64,000 nucleotides of DNA. It comes from Streptomyces yangpuensis (GTDB taxonomy: Bacteria > Actinomycetota > Actinomycetes > Streptomycetales > Streptomycetaceae). Numbering within the stretch: the first letter of the stretch is position 1; each line of letters begins with the position of its first letter. The stretch spans positions 1,202,527 to 1,266,526 of the forward strand of contig NZ_LBMK01000003.1 of NCBI RefSeq assembly GCF_001005295.1. The letters are read 5' to 3'. The position numbers and the translations under genes are program-made. Below the pieces are notes generated by a model, which was not told where the DNA came from, made no database searches, and was given only the letters and a program-made list of their open reading frames with translations. Below, in pieces: positions 34,604 to 43,079 of the stretch.

Positions 34604-36409
34604 TCAGACCCGCCAGGCCAGCCAGGGGTCCTCACGGCAGTCCTGCTGGAAGGCCGGATCGTTCGCCCCGCCGCCGACCCGTGCCGCCACGCACTTGCCG
34701 CTGTTGACGTTGACCAGCTGCCATGCGGCGGAGGCGGCGTGGAAACGCAGGGTCCACAACTGGTCGGGGAACAGCCCCTGACGGTCCCCGCACAGGTACT
34801 GGGTGACCGCGGCGTCGTTGGTGACCCGGGCCGCGTCCACGGACAGGCACAGGCCGCTGAACCGGTTGCGGATCGAGTACACGGTCCCGGCCGCGCCGCC
34901 GGACTCCTTCGTGAGGTGCCACAGCTGCTCGTGATCCTCACCGCAGTCGGCCAGGGCCAGAGGGTCGGCCGGGGTGGTGCTGTCCTGGGGCACGCTCAGG
35001 CACCGGTTGCTGCCGGCGTTGGCCAGCCGGAGCAGACCGGCGGCCGGCAGGGACGGTTCCGCCCCGTCCGGGGGCGTCCGCGGGGCGGTGGGGGAGGGCG
35101 GCATGGGCCCGCCGGCGCCCGGTGCGGGAGCGGGCGGGGTCGCCGGCCCGGGCATCGGCGGTGGCGCGCCGGGCTGACTCCCGGCCGGTGCCGTTACCGG
35201 TGCGGGCGCGGATGCCGACGCGGGGGCGGAGCCGGACGGCCCGGCGGACGTGGGCGCGGTGCCGGCCGCAGAGCCGGTCTGCGGACCGCCCCGGGGGTGC
35301 GCGTACGGCTGTACCGGACCTGCTCCGACCGGTACGACCAGTGGCTGGCTGCCCCCGAGGACGACCAGCACCGCCGCGGTGATCGTGACAACGCCGAGCA
35401 CGGCCGCGGCGGCGAAACCGGCACGGCCCGGCGTGGCCCGGGTGACGGCCGGGGGTATCACGGCGAGCGTGCCGCCGGGGCCGGGGCCGGGGCCGGGGCC
35501 GGGGCCGGGGCCGGGGGGCCGGGACGGCGAGGCCGGGGTGCCGGGCACGGCGGTCACGGGCGCCGCCGCCGGGCGGTCGGTGCGTTCCAGGACCACGCCC
35601 TCGATCGGCCCCCGGTGGGCGAGGCACTCCTCGTACGCGTCCTGTTCCAGGCAGCCCGCCTCCCACCGGACGTACTCCAACACGTTCGCCGTCCGCGCCA
35701 GTTCGAGGGCGAGCCCGCCGCTCCCCGGGAGCAGTGCCCCCGGCCCGGTCGGGGCCGCGTCCCCGAGCGCGGTGATCCGCCGGGCCGTTGCGCGAACGGC
35801 CCACACCGCGGCGAGCTGCTCCATCGCACGGTCCAGCAACCCGGCCCCGGCGCCGCCCTCTTGTGCGCAGACCGGCTCGGAGACCGGCTCGGAGGCCGAC
35901 GCGGAGTCGGGCTCGGAGGCGGGCTCGGAGGCCGGCCGGGGATGCGGCGTCGCCTTCGGCCGCGTCGACCCGGGATCCGTCGCCGTCGCCGCCGCGGCCT
36001 CCTGCTCAGCCAGCAACGTGGCGATGACCGACGCCAGTTGCCGCACGATCCGTTCCGACTCCGCGAGATCCGCCTCGGCGCGCCGCAGTGCCTCGTCGAG
36101 CCGGGCCGGGGGCTCGGCCTCCACCCCGGCGACCAGGGCCGCGTCGTGCAGCCGTCCGGCCCGGCGCAGCATGTCCTCGCGGCCACGCCCGTCGCGCACC
36201 CGGTCCCGTACCACCGCGTTCAGCCGGCCCAGCGGGATGATCCGGATTCCGGAACGGTACTCGCCCCAGCTGGTCTTGCCCCCGCCGTACCGCTGGGCCA
36301 TCTCGCGCACGGTGAGCCCCGCGGTGAGCTCGACCAGGAACCGGGCGAGCTCGTCCGCCGCCCGCGTCGCACCCTTCATGGCCCCCTGCGGGCGCCCCGC
36401 TCGCGCCAT
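34604..36409 (-). CDS. HTH-like, coiled, Pro-rich, single-TM protein with C-terminal ricin B lectin domain
   Basis: A 601-residue protein of unusual architecture. Residues about 10-60 form an HTH-like helical unit (LTVREMAQRYGGGKTSWGEY). A long helical region follows (LDEALRRAEADLAESERIVR), then a Gly-Pro repeat (about 300-312), one TM helix at about 328-350 (AGFAAAAVLGVVTITAAVLV), a Pro/Ala-rich stalk and a ricin-type trefoil (about 458-601; QLWHL and QLWTLRF QxW motifs, conserved Cys). Topology would place the HTH in the cytoplasm and the lectin outside, so carbohydrate sensing is a reasonable inference. ATG 36409 has AGGGGGGAAGC upstream. Confidence 0.75.
   Translation of the reverse strand: MARAGRPQGAMKGATRAADELARFLVELTAGLTVREMAQRYGGGKTSWGEYRSGIRIIPLGRLNAVVRDRVRDGRGREDMLRRAGRLHDAALVAGVEAEPPARLDEALRRAEADLAESERIVRQLASVIATLLAEQEAAAATATDPGSTRPKATPHPRPASEPASEPDSASASEPVSEPVCAQEGGAGAGLLDRAMEQLAAVWAVRATARRITALGDAAPTGPGALLPGSGGLALELARTANVLEYVRWEAGCLEQDAYEECLAHRGPIEGVVLERTDRPAAAPVTAVPGTPASPSRPPGPGPGPGPGPGPGGTLAVIPPAVTRATPGRAGFAAAAVLGVVTITAAVLVVLGGSQPLVVPVGAGPVQPYAHPRGGPQTGSAAGTAPTSAGPSGSAPASASAPAPVTAPAGSQPGAPPPMPGPATPPAPAPGAGGPMPPSPTAPRTPPDGAEPSLPAAGLLRLANAGSNRCLSVPQDSTTPADPLALADCGEDHEQLWHLTKESGGAAGTVYSIRNRFSGLCLSVDAARVTNDAAVTQYLCGDRQGLFPDQLWTLRFHAASAAWQLVNVNSGKCVAARVGGGANDPAFQQDCREDPWLAWRV
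35477..35512. repeat. GGGGCC hexanucleotide repeat, six units
   Basis: Six perfect GGGGCC units, followed by GGGGGGCC, encode the Gly-Pro repeat of the membrane lectin on the opposite strand. Such a microsatellite can change copy number in frame. Confidence 0.9.
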
Positions 36410-36430
36410 GCTTCCCCCCTGATCGTCCGC

Positions 36431-36448
36431 GGACAACCAGGGTTGTCC
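36431..36448. promoter_or_regulatory. Inverted repeat upstream of the membrane lectin gene
   Basis: GGACAAC (36431-36437) and GTTGTCC (36442-36448) form perfect 7-bp arms around a 4-bp spacer, 22 bp upstream of the ATG at 36409. This is an operator-like position and arrangement for a dimeric HTH regulator. Confidence 0.45.
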
Positions 36449-36595
36449 GACCTCCCGCGACCGGCGAAGTCCGGCACCACGGAACACCGGCCGGTCGGTA
36501 GCGTCCAGCGGAAGGCATGCGGTTGTCTCGAATCCACCGCGCAAACGTCCGCACGCCGGGCATCGGCCCGGCCCGGCGGCCTGGGCCGCCCCGGG

Positions 36596-36976
36596 TCAGC
36601 CGGTGCCCGTACGCCTCCAGGTCAGGGACAGGGCGAGGCCGTGGCCCGGGTGCAGGGGTTCGAGCACCAGGCGGTCCGGGTCGACGAGGGTGGCGCGGCG
36701 GCGCAGTTCCTGGCCCGGCCTGAACGGCCAGGTGCCGATGCCGACCCGGTGCACGGCCTCGTCGCCCTCGGTCCGGAAGAGCCCCGTGTAGGCGAACGTC
36801 CTGCCCAGGCGCAGGGGGCGTTCCACGTGCAGCTCCATCACCGTCGTCACGGTGCCGGCGGCGGTGTAGACGAGGGTGCCGGTGGCGGCGGCGGGAACAC
36901 GCCGGGAGCGCCAGCGCACGCTCGAACCGGTGAGCTCCCAGAACCCCACCAGCCCGCCCTGCGGCAATCCGCTCAT
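36596..36976 (-). CDS. Lipocalin-like domain protein, 126 aa
   Basis: The sequence GLVGFWELTGSSVRWRSRR and TGTLVYTAAGTVTTVMELHV, then TFAYTGLFRT and VHRVGIGTWPF follow the small lipocalin-like beta-barrel pattern (GxWxL start, YxxxGxMxxxL). No signal peptide. ATG 36976 is the first start directly before the barrel. It may bind a small hydrophobic ligand; function unknown. Confidence 0.55.
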   Translation of the reverse strand: MSGLPQGGLVGFWELTGSSVRWRSRRVPAAATGTLVYTAAGTVTTVMELHVERPLRLGRTFAYTGLFRTEGDEAVHRVGIGTWPFRPGQELRRRATLVDPDRLVLEPLHPGHGLALSLTWRRTGTG

Positions 36977-37119
36977 CTTGCCCCCGATCCCGTCTGCGTC
37001 GTGGTGCCGTCGCCGGTGCCCGGACCGCGGAGCGGTCCATGTACTGCCGATCATGACGTGGGCCGCCGCGTCGCGCGCGCGGGGCGCGCCCGTCGGCTTC
37101 GGGACCGGCTGTGCGGCGC

Positions 37120-37610
37120 CCTCAGCCGCTGTGCCGGGCACCTTCCGGTGTGGGTCCCGGAACGCTTCGCCGAGGCGGGTCAGGTCGTCGGGGGAGGTCC
37201 CCGCGGCCGAGGGTGGGGACGCTGCCGCTGCCGGACCACGAGCGGTTGAGGAGCAGGTCGGCGGCAACGGCCGCGAGGTCCGCGCACGCGACGCGGGGTG
37301 CCTCGGGGCGGCGTCGACGGCGTCGGCGAAGACGCCGGTCGCGCGCAGGGCGTCCGCGTCCTCCAGGAGGTTCACGAAGAAGGACGGGCGGGCCAGTTTG
37401 GTGCCGGTGACCAGGTTGTCCATGGCGAGGGAAGCGGTGGGGTAGGGGCCGGGTGGCGTCGTCGGCGTTGACGGGGCCGGCGCACAAGGCGAGGACGGCG
37501 GCGGCGCAGGTGGCGAAGGCGGCGGCCGGTATCAGCCTGCGGTTCGCGGGTTCCTTCGGTCGGGCGGTCGGGCCTGGATCCGCCCCGGGTGGACGGGACA
37601 TACGGCTCAT
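37120..37610 (-). pseudogene. Scrambled remnant: signal-peptide start and NmrA-like reductase fragments
   Basis: From ATG 37610 one frame reads an export signal (RRLIPAAAFATCAAAVLALC, then AGPVNADD). Next, other frames give NmrA/NAD(P)H-binding reductase pieces: LARPSFFVNLLEDADALRAT and GVFADAVDA, then VACADLAAVAADLLLNRSWS (GSGSVPTLG) and SPDDLTRLGEAFRD. At least two frameshifts are needed to join the NmrA parts, and both ends of that gene are missing. The rest of 36977-37723 shows no intact gene. Confidence 0.5.
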
Positions 37611-37723
37611 CCTGACATTCGAAGATCCACACAACACCGCCTCGGCTGTCCGTCCGATGACGTAATCTGCCGAAACGGGGGCGCGATCCGCGCGGTCAGC
37701 AGACAGATCGATGGCGGGAGTGG

Positions 37724-38602
37724 ATGACATACCGGGGGAACGACGGAGTGCCGGGTGACGCCGGCTCAGGCAGCGGAGCGCCGCAGCCGGACCGCACCTG
37801 GAACTCGGGGCTTTCGGGCGGGGAGTTGGCCGCGATCAGCGGGGTCGGGTTCGAGCCGGTCGGGCAGGTGCTCGGCACAGCTGTCTACAACATCGGGTAC
37901 ACGGGTGTCTGGGGCTGCCCCGGCAACTGGTCGGTCACCGACGACAACAAGGCGGTGCCGTCGTCGAGATGGACGTCCTCCCTGTCGCAGCTGGTGCGGA
38001 CGATGTACGCGGCGCGCAGGTTGGCCGTGGCGCGCGCGGTGGCCGAATGCGGGGCGCTCGGCGGCGACGGGATCGTCGGTGTGGAGCTGCGTGTCGGTGA
38101 ATTCCCGGCAGGAGGAATGGAGTTCACCGTGCGGGGCACTGCCGTGCGGGCGCGGTCGCGGATTCGGCCGCGTGCGCCGTTCACCTCCCACCTGGGCGGC
38201 CGGGACTTCGCCGCGCTCATCGGGTCGGAGTGGGTGCCCGTCGGACTCGCCTTCGGCATCGCCTTCGCGATCCGCCACGACGACTGGCGCACCTCCCTGC
38301 GGATCCCCTCCGGCGCCAGGAACCAGGAAGTCGACGGCTACACCCAGCTGATCGGCCACGTCCGCCGGGAGGCGCGCAGGCAACTGGCCGTCGACACGGC
38401 GCAACACGGCGCTGACGGGGTGGTGGTGGACGACGTGGAGTTGCGTGTGGGCGAGAGCGAGTGCCCCTCCTACGGGTCGACGCGCGACGTCACCGCGGAG
38501 GCGGTCTTCGTCGGCACCTCGATCGCCCGGTTCGGGCGCTCCGGACGGCCCGCGGGCGCCAGACCGCCACTGACCATCATGAGACTGGAGCGAGAGCGCT
38601 GA
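37724..38602 (+). CDS. YbjQ-type (heavy-metal-binding-domain) protein, two repeats
   Basis: A 292-residue cytoplasmic protein with two copies of a YbjQ/DUF74-like fold: FEPVGQVLGTAVYNIGYTGV, then GGDGIVGVELRVGEF and FTVRGTAV; and VPVGLAFGIAFAIRHDDW, then GADGVVVDDVELRVG and VTAEAVFVGTSI. It is first in a three-gene operon, with one base before the next start. Metal binding is only the family label; function unproven. GGGAG precedes the ATG. Confidence 0.7.
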   Translation: MTYRGNDGVPGDAGSGSGAPQPDRTWNSGLSGGELAAISGVGFEPVGQVLGTAVYNIGYTGVWGCPGNWSVTDDNKAVPSSRWTSSLSQLVRTMYAARRLAVARAVAECGALGGDGIVGVELRVGEFPAGGMEFTVRGTAVRARSRIRPRAPFTSHLGGRDFAALIGSEWVPVGLAFGIAFAIRHDDWRTSLRIPSGARNQEVDGYTQLIGHVRREARRQLAVDTAQHGADGVVVDDVELRVGESECPSYGSTRDVTAEAVFVGTSIARFGRSGRPAGARPPLTIMRLERER

Positions 38603-38603
38603 G

Positions 38604-39485
38604 ATGACCGAACGAACGGGGCGGGACATGAGCGGGGAAGCCGTGCAGCCGGCGGACGAGGGTGCGGCCGAGGATGCCATGCGCCGGCTCGCACGGCTCC
38701 AGCCGGGGGAGAAGGGTTCGCCGGGGGAGAAGCGCGGGATGTTCACCTCGGACCTGACGGTGAACGAGTTCCTGCTGGTGCGTGAGGCCGGCTTCCGCCC
38801 GCTCGGTCTCGTCCTCGGTTCCTCCGTCCACCATGTCGGCCTCCAGCTCGGCCGGTGGTCGAAGAACCAGGAGCTGACCAAGCTGTCGCAGGCCATGTAC
38901 CAGGCGCGCGAGTTCGCGATGAGCCGGATGGAGGCCGAGGCGAGCGCTCTGGGGGCGGACGGGATCGTGGGCGTGCGGCTGGACATCGAGTTCAAGGAGT
39001 TCGGGTCGGACATCGCCGAGTTCATCGCGGTCGGCACGGCGGTGAAGGCGGACGGTGCGGACCCGGGACCGGCCGGGACGTGGCTCAACAACAAGGGCAA
39101 GCCGTTCACGTCGGACCTGTCCGGCCAGGAATTCTGGACGCTGATCCGGGCCGGGTACGCGCCCCTGGACCTGGTCATGGGGTCGTGCGTCTACCACGTC
39201 GCGCACCAGCGCTTCACCCAGGTGCTCAGCAACGCCGGCCGCAATGTCGAGATCGAGCCGTTCACCCAGGCCCTGTACGAGGCGCGCGAACTGGCCATGA
39301 GCCGGATGCGGGCGGAGGGCGAGGTCCTGGACGCCGAGGGCATCGTGGCGGTGCAGCTGAAACAGCACTCGCACACCTGGGGAAGCCACACCACCGAGTT
39401 CTTCGCCATCGGGACGGCGGTGCGCCCGCTGTACGACGACCACGTCATCGACCGGCCGGCCATGGTGGTGAGCCTCGATGCCTGA
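38604..39485 (+). CDS. YbjQ-type protein, two repeats (paralogue of the preceding gene)
   Basis: A 293-residue protein with two repeats: MFTSDLTVNEFLLVREAGFR, then PLGLVLGSSVHHVG, GADGIVGVRLDIEF and FIAVGTAV; and PFTSDLSGQEFWTLIRAGYA, then PLDLVMGSCVYHVA, AEGIVAVQLKQHS and FFAIGTAV. It clearly arose by duplication with the upstream gene, so the operon carries four copies of the fold. His-rich loops (VHHVG, KQHSHTWGSH) may be ligand sites. It overlaps the next gene by 8 nt. Confidence 0.7.
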   Translation: MTERTGRDMSGEAVQPADEGAAEDAMRRLARLQPGEKGSPGEKRGMFTSDLTVNEFLLVREAGFRPLGLVLGSSVHHVGLQLGRWSKNQELTKLSQAMYQAREFAMSRMEAEASALGADGIVGVRLDIEFKEFGSDIAEFIAVGTAVKADGADPGPAGTWLNNKGKPFTSDLSGQEFWTLIRAGYAPLDLVMGSCVYHVAHQRFTQVLSNAGRNVEIEPFTQALYEARELAMSRMRAEGEVLDAEGIVAVQLKQHSHTWGSHTTEFFAIGTAVRPLYDDHVIDRPAMVVSLDA

Positions 39486-39912
39486 GTCGGAGTCGGAGCC
39501 GGAGCTGGAGCCCGGGACGGAGCCCGGGACGGACGTACAACTGCTGGCCGCGGCGTTGCGCCGGGACAGCGCCGACCTGAGCCTCTACGCACAGGTGCTG
39601 TCGGCGGAGCTGGCGGATTCGCTGCCGCCCGGCGCCGTGCGGGTCCGGCGCAGGCGCTCCCTCGCGGAACGGGTGGCCGGGCGCGAGGGTGCTGTCGTGG
39701 AACTGGACGTCGCCCTCGGAGAGCAGAGGCTCGCGCTGCGGATGGAGCGCGGACGGGTGGCCGGGGAGGTCCTGCACGAGGTGCGGGGCATCGTGCTGTC
39801 GCGGCGCCAGGTGGAGCTGGACGAGTGGATCGATGCCCTGGCCCGGTCCCTGGCGAAGGCCGCGGCCTCGAATGCCCGGGCCCGCGCGGCCGTGGAACGC
39901 TTCCTGGCCTGA
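39478..39912 (+). CDS. Hypothetical protein, 144 aa, last gene of the YbjQ operon
   Basis: Starts at ATG 39478 inside the end of the upstream gene (8-nt overlap), so it is translationally coupled. The N-terminus is a Glu/Pro/Ser-rich linker (PESESEPELEPGTEPGTDVQ), followed by a small domain with VRVRRRRSLAERVAGREGAV, VELDVALGEQRLALRM and RQVELDEWIDALARSLAKAA. No family recognised. Confidence 0.65.
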   Translation: MPESESEPELEPGTEPGTDVQLLAAALRRDSADLSLYAQVLSAELADSLPPGAVRVRRRRSLAERVAGREGAVVELDVALGEQRLALRMERGRVAGEVLHEVRGIVLSRRQVELDEWIDALARSLAKAAASNARARAAVERFLA

Positions 39913-40303
39913 GCGCCGCCGAGCCGGCCGAGTGCCGCCGAGCGCCGCCCGAACCCCACCGAGCGCCGCAGGCCACGTCCTACGGCAACTGCGCCTGCCG
40001 CGGGCGGCGTTCATAACCGACGGAATGAGCGCCTCCGCAGGGGCGTGATCACAGATGAACCTTTTCGGTCAGGGTGGAACTGGTTACTCAGGGTAAGGGG
40101 TAACGTCCGCCCTTCCCGCGTGTCCCCTGTTCCCCCTTGCCCTGTCCACCTCCTGGTGCACACGCAACCGACAGGAATTCACGCGGCCTTACCCCGGGTA
40201 TCGCGAAGAATTTCCCGACCGACGTCCATAGGGCAGCGAAACGAGTCCGAAAGTGACAGGTTTATTTTGACTCCTGATCGATGGATCCGTGAATGTCGTT
40301 CAC
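39913..40303. other. Regulatory-looking intergenic region ahead of the NRPS operon
   Basis: A 391-bp, relatively AT-rich spacer without a gene. It contains the inverted repeat GTTAC (40083-40087)/GTAAC (40100-40104), an 11-mer TGGTTACTCAG at 40081 that recurs upstream of the HxlR gene, a 3'-end motif GGAATGAGCG near 40022, and a promoter-like TTGACT-N18-GAATGT ending 7 nt before the MFS start. It looks like the main control region of the cluster. Confidence 0.5.
40267..40296 (+). promoter_or_regulatory. Promoter of the NRPS operon (TTGACT-N18-GAATGT)
   Basis: TTGACT (40267-40272) and GAATGT (40291-40296) are 18 bp apart; the expected start site would be at or next to the ATG at 40304, giving a leaderless or nearly leaderless mRNA. 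The -10 match is partial. Confidence 0.45.
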
Positions 40304-41695
40304 ATGTCCGACACATCCGGAGCCTCCACCGGGGGCCCCATGCGCTTGCGCGACTTCCGACTCCTGCTCGCCGGAGCCGCCACGGGACAGTTCGGCGCTC
40401 AGGTGACGCTGGTGGCGCTGCCCCTCGTGGCCGTTCTCGAACTCGAGGCCCCCGCCTTCCAGGTGGGCCTCCTGACGGCCGCCGAAACCGCCGCCTTCCT
40501 GCTCGTCGGGCTGCCCGCCGGTGCGCTCACCGACCGCATGCGCAAACGGCCCCTGATGATCCGCGCGGACCTGGTGCGCGCCGTGGCCATGCTGAGTATT
40601 CCCGCCGCCGCGCTCGCCGACGTCCTGACCATGGTCCAGCTGTACGCCGTCGCGCTCGTGACCGGCGTGGCGACCGTGTTCTTCGACGTCGCCCATCAGA
40701 GCTACCTGCCGCAGATCCTGCCCCGTGACCAACTGGTGGCCGGGAACGGCGCGCTGGAGACGGTCCGGTCCACCGCCCACGTCACCGGCCCCGGCATCGG
40801 CGGCGGACTGGTCCAGCTCGTCGGAGCGCAGTTCGCGGTCCTCGTCGACGCCGTCGGTTACGTGCTCTCCGCCCTGTTCCTGCTCCGCGTGAAGCAGACC
40901 GAGGAGACACCCGAGCGCGCCCCTGGTGGGTCCCTGCGCAAGGAGATCGGCGAGGGCGTCCGCTTCATCTTCGGGCACCCCCTGCTCCGCGTCATCGCCT
41001 TCACCACCGGCCTCGCCAACTTCTGCACGGCCGTCCTCATGGCGACACAGACCGTGCACCTCGTCCGCGTCGTCGGCCTGGAGGCCGGCGGCCTCGGTCT
41101 GGTGCTCTCCGCGTCCGCCGTGGGAGGTCTCCTCGGCGCCCTGTGCGCCGGACGTCTCGCCGCCCGGCTGGGACAGGCCCGGGTCATCCTCCTGTCCCTC
41201 CTCGTGACCGGCCCGTTCGCGCTGCTGTGGCCCCTGTCCGGTCACGGTGTCACCGGCGCGGTCCTGTTCGCCGGCGGTTCCGCGGTCGTCTCCTTCGGCG
41301 CCGTCGTCTACAACGTCGCCCAGGTCAGTTTCCGCCAGGGGATGTGCCCGCCACGGCTCCTCGGCCGGATGAACGCCACCCTGCGCTTCCTCATGTGGGG
41401 CACCCTGCCCCTCGGCGCGCTCCTCGGGGGAGCCCTCGCCCAGTCCTACGGGTCGCGCACGGCCCTCGCCTGGTGCGCCGTCGGCATCCTCGCCGTCCCC
41501 CTGCCGCTGCTGCTCTCCCCCCTGCGCCGGATGCGGGACCTGCCCGCCGCGCAGGACGACGGCCACGACGGCCAAGGCGGCCACGACGGCCACGACGACC
41601 AAGGCGGCGCCGTCGGCGCCGCCCCCGGAACCCCACGGGGCACCGCCGCCGCCACCGACGGCGACGAACGCCCGGCCCCCGCACCCACGGGCTGA
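40304..41695 (+). CDS. MFS transporter with His/Asp-rich tail, first gene of the NRPS operon
   Basis: A 463-residue EntS/MFS_3-like exporter: FRLLLAGAATGQFGAQVTLV, AGALTDRMRKRPLMIRADLV as the loop 2-3 motif, VAGNGALETVRSTAHVTGPG and about 12 TM helices. The C-terminal cytoplasmic tail (about residues 413-430) is DDGHDGQGGHDGHDDQGG, a His/Asp/Gly-rich repeat coded by 9-bp DNA repeats. Its place at the head of the NRPS genes suggests product export. It precedes the C-domain gene by 58 nt. Confidence 0.82.
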   Translation: MSDTSGASTGGPMRLRDFRLLLAGAATGQFGAQVTLVALPLVAVLELEAPAFQVGLLTAAETAAFLLVGLPAGALTDRMRKRPLMIRADLVRAVAMLSIPAAALADVLTMVQLYAVALVTGVATVFFDVAHQSYLPQILPRDQLVAGNGALETVRSTAHVTGPGIGGGLVQLVGAQFAVLVDAVGYVLSALFLLRVKQTEETPERAPGGSLRKEIGEGVRFIFGHPLLRVIAFTTGLANFCTAVLMATQTVHLVRVVGLEAGGLGLVLSASAVGGLLGALCAGRLAARLGQARVILLSLLVTGPFALLWPLSGHGVTGAVLFAGGSAVVSFGAVVYNVAQVSFRQGMCPPRLLGRMNATLRFLMWGTLPLGALLGGALAQSYGSRTALAWCAVGILAVPLPLLLSPLRRMRDLPAAQDDGHDGQGGHDGHDDQGGAVGAAPGTPRGTAAATDGDERPAPAPTG

Positions 41696-41753
41696 TGCCG
41701 GCAGCCACCGCCACACCATTCCCCCCGACCGCGGACACGACGAAGAGGACGAC

Positions 41754-43079
41754 GTGCTCAGCATCACCAGTCAGTACCTGGCCCGCTACCGACGCCTCGT
41801 CGGCGACCGGTCCGACACCCTGCTGCCGGTCACGGGAGCACAGCGCCGCTTCGTGCTGGTGCGGTCCCTCGACCCGTCGGGACGCCCCGACCTCGTACCG
41901 ATGTTCTTCGCGTTCCCGTACGGAACCATCGACCCCGAAAGGCTGCGGGCCGCCGCCCGAGGACTCGCGGCCCGGCACACCGCCCTGCGCTCGCGCGTCG
42001 GCGTGGTACGCGGCACACCCGTCCTCAGCGTCCCCGCCGACCCGGACGCCGTCGTGACCCGGCCGGACCTCCTGCCGGGGGAGTCACCCGCCGACGCGAT
42101 CCGCCGCGCACTGGCCTCCTGGGACGCGCAGGGCCCCGCCATGCGGCTTCTCCTCGTGAGCGACGAGGAACGCGAGGAGGACATCCTCGCCGTCGTCCTC
42201 GACCACGCCGCCTGCGACGGCCGTTCGCTCGCGCGGATCGTCGACGAACTCGGCGCCGCCTACGACGAGGACGACCCCGCAGCCCCGACCGCACCGGAGG
42301 AGACGCACGCCGAACTCGCCGCCTACCGGGACGCCGTCCTCGGCCAACTCGCCGCCGAGGAGAGGGCGGAGACGCCCGAGGCAGCCGCGTACTGGGCGGA
42401 CCGGCTGCGCGCGATCGACACCCACGCCCCGGCACCCCGCCCGGCCCGCGTACCCGAAGGCGCACGGCCCAGCGGCGCCGCGCAGGCCCGGCTGCCCGCA
42501 CACGAGGGCGGCGGCGTGTCCTTCCCCGGACTGCTCGACGCCTGCCGCGCCGCGACCGGCGAGCTGTACGGCACCGACCGCACGGTCCCGCTCGGCTACC
42601 CGTGGGGCGGCCGCCCCGCAGGAGCGGAACCGGTCATCGGCTGCTTCCTCAACACCCTCGTCTTCCCGGTCGACACGGGCCGCGGCTCAGGCCCCCGACC
42701 CGGCCCCGGCCCCGGCACCGGCTCGGAGGGGACGGCCGACGCCTGGTGGGACGACCTCGACCGGGCCGACGTACCGTTCGACGCGGTCGTCACCGCCGTA
42801 CGCTCCGCCGGCTCGCCCTGGACCGGAGGCCTCGACGGCCTGCTCACCGTGGACGACGACACGCGCCGCCCGCCGCTGAAGCTGGCCGGAGTCGAGGGAC
42901 GCGAGATCCACGTCGACGGCAGGCCGGTCCGCGCTCCCTTCGCCCTGTCCGTCACGCAGGGAGCGGAGACCCGTCTGCGGATGGTCTGGGACCGGGCGGT
43001 CCTCGACGACGAGACCGCACACCGGGCCTTCGACGCGCTCACCCACGCGCTGCGCCCCTCGGACCCCACCGTGCGGTGA
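41754..43079 (+). CDS. Stand-alone NRPS condensation domain
   Basis: A 441-residue free C domain: LPVTGAQRRFVLVRSLDPSG as C1 region, the HHxxxDG motif as DHAACDG (about residues 144-150; catalytic second His and Asp kept, first His replaced by Asp), EAAAYWADRLRAID and LGYPWGG, then IGCFLNTLVFPVD as later C motifs. No A or T domain is attached. It could condense an acyl starter or act between the split modules. AAGAGGACGAC precedes GTG 41754. Confidence 0.85.
   Translation: MLSITSQYLARYRRLVGDRSDTLLPVTGAQRRFVLVRSLDPSGRPDLVPMFFAFPYGTIDPERLRAAARGLAARHTALRSRVGVVRGTPVLSVPADPDAVVTRPDLLPGESPADAIRRALASWDAQGPAMRLLLVSDEEREEDILAVVLDHAACDGRSLARIVDELGAAYDEDDPAAPTAPEETHAELAAYRDAVLGQLAAEERAETPEAAAYWADRLRAIDTHAPAPRPARVPEGARPSGAAQARLPAHEGGGVSFPGLLDACRAATGELYGTDRTVPLGYPWGGRPAGAEPVIGCFLNTLVFPVDTGRGSGPRPGPGPGTGSEGTADAWWDDLDRADVPFDAVVTAVRSAGSPWTGGLDGLLTVDDDTRRPPLKLAGVEGREIHVDGRPVRAPFALSVTQGAETRLRMVWDRAVLDDETAHRAFDALTHALRPSDPTVR

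Noticed and set aside
33989-37249. 1086-codon plus-strand frame opposite STAS, lectin and lipocalin-like genes
   Set aside because: Gly/Arg/Pro-rich nonsense composition, and it is antisense to genes with recognisable domains.
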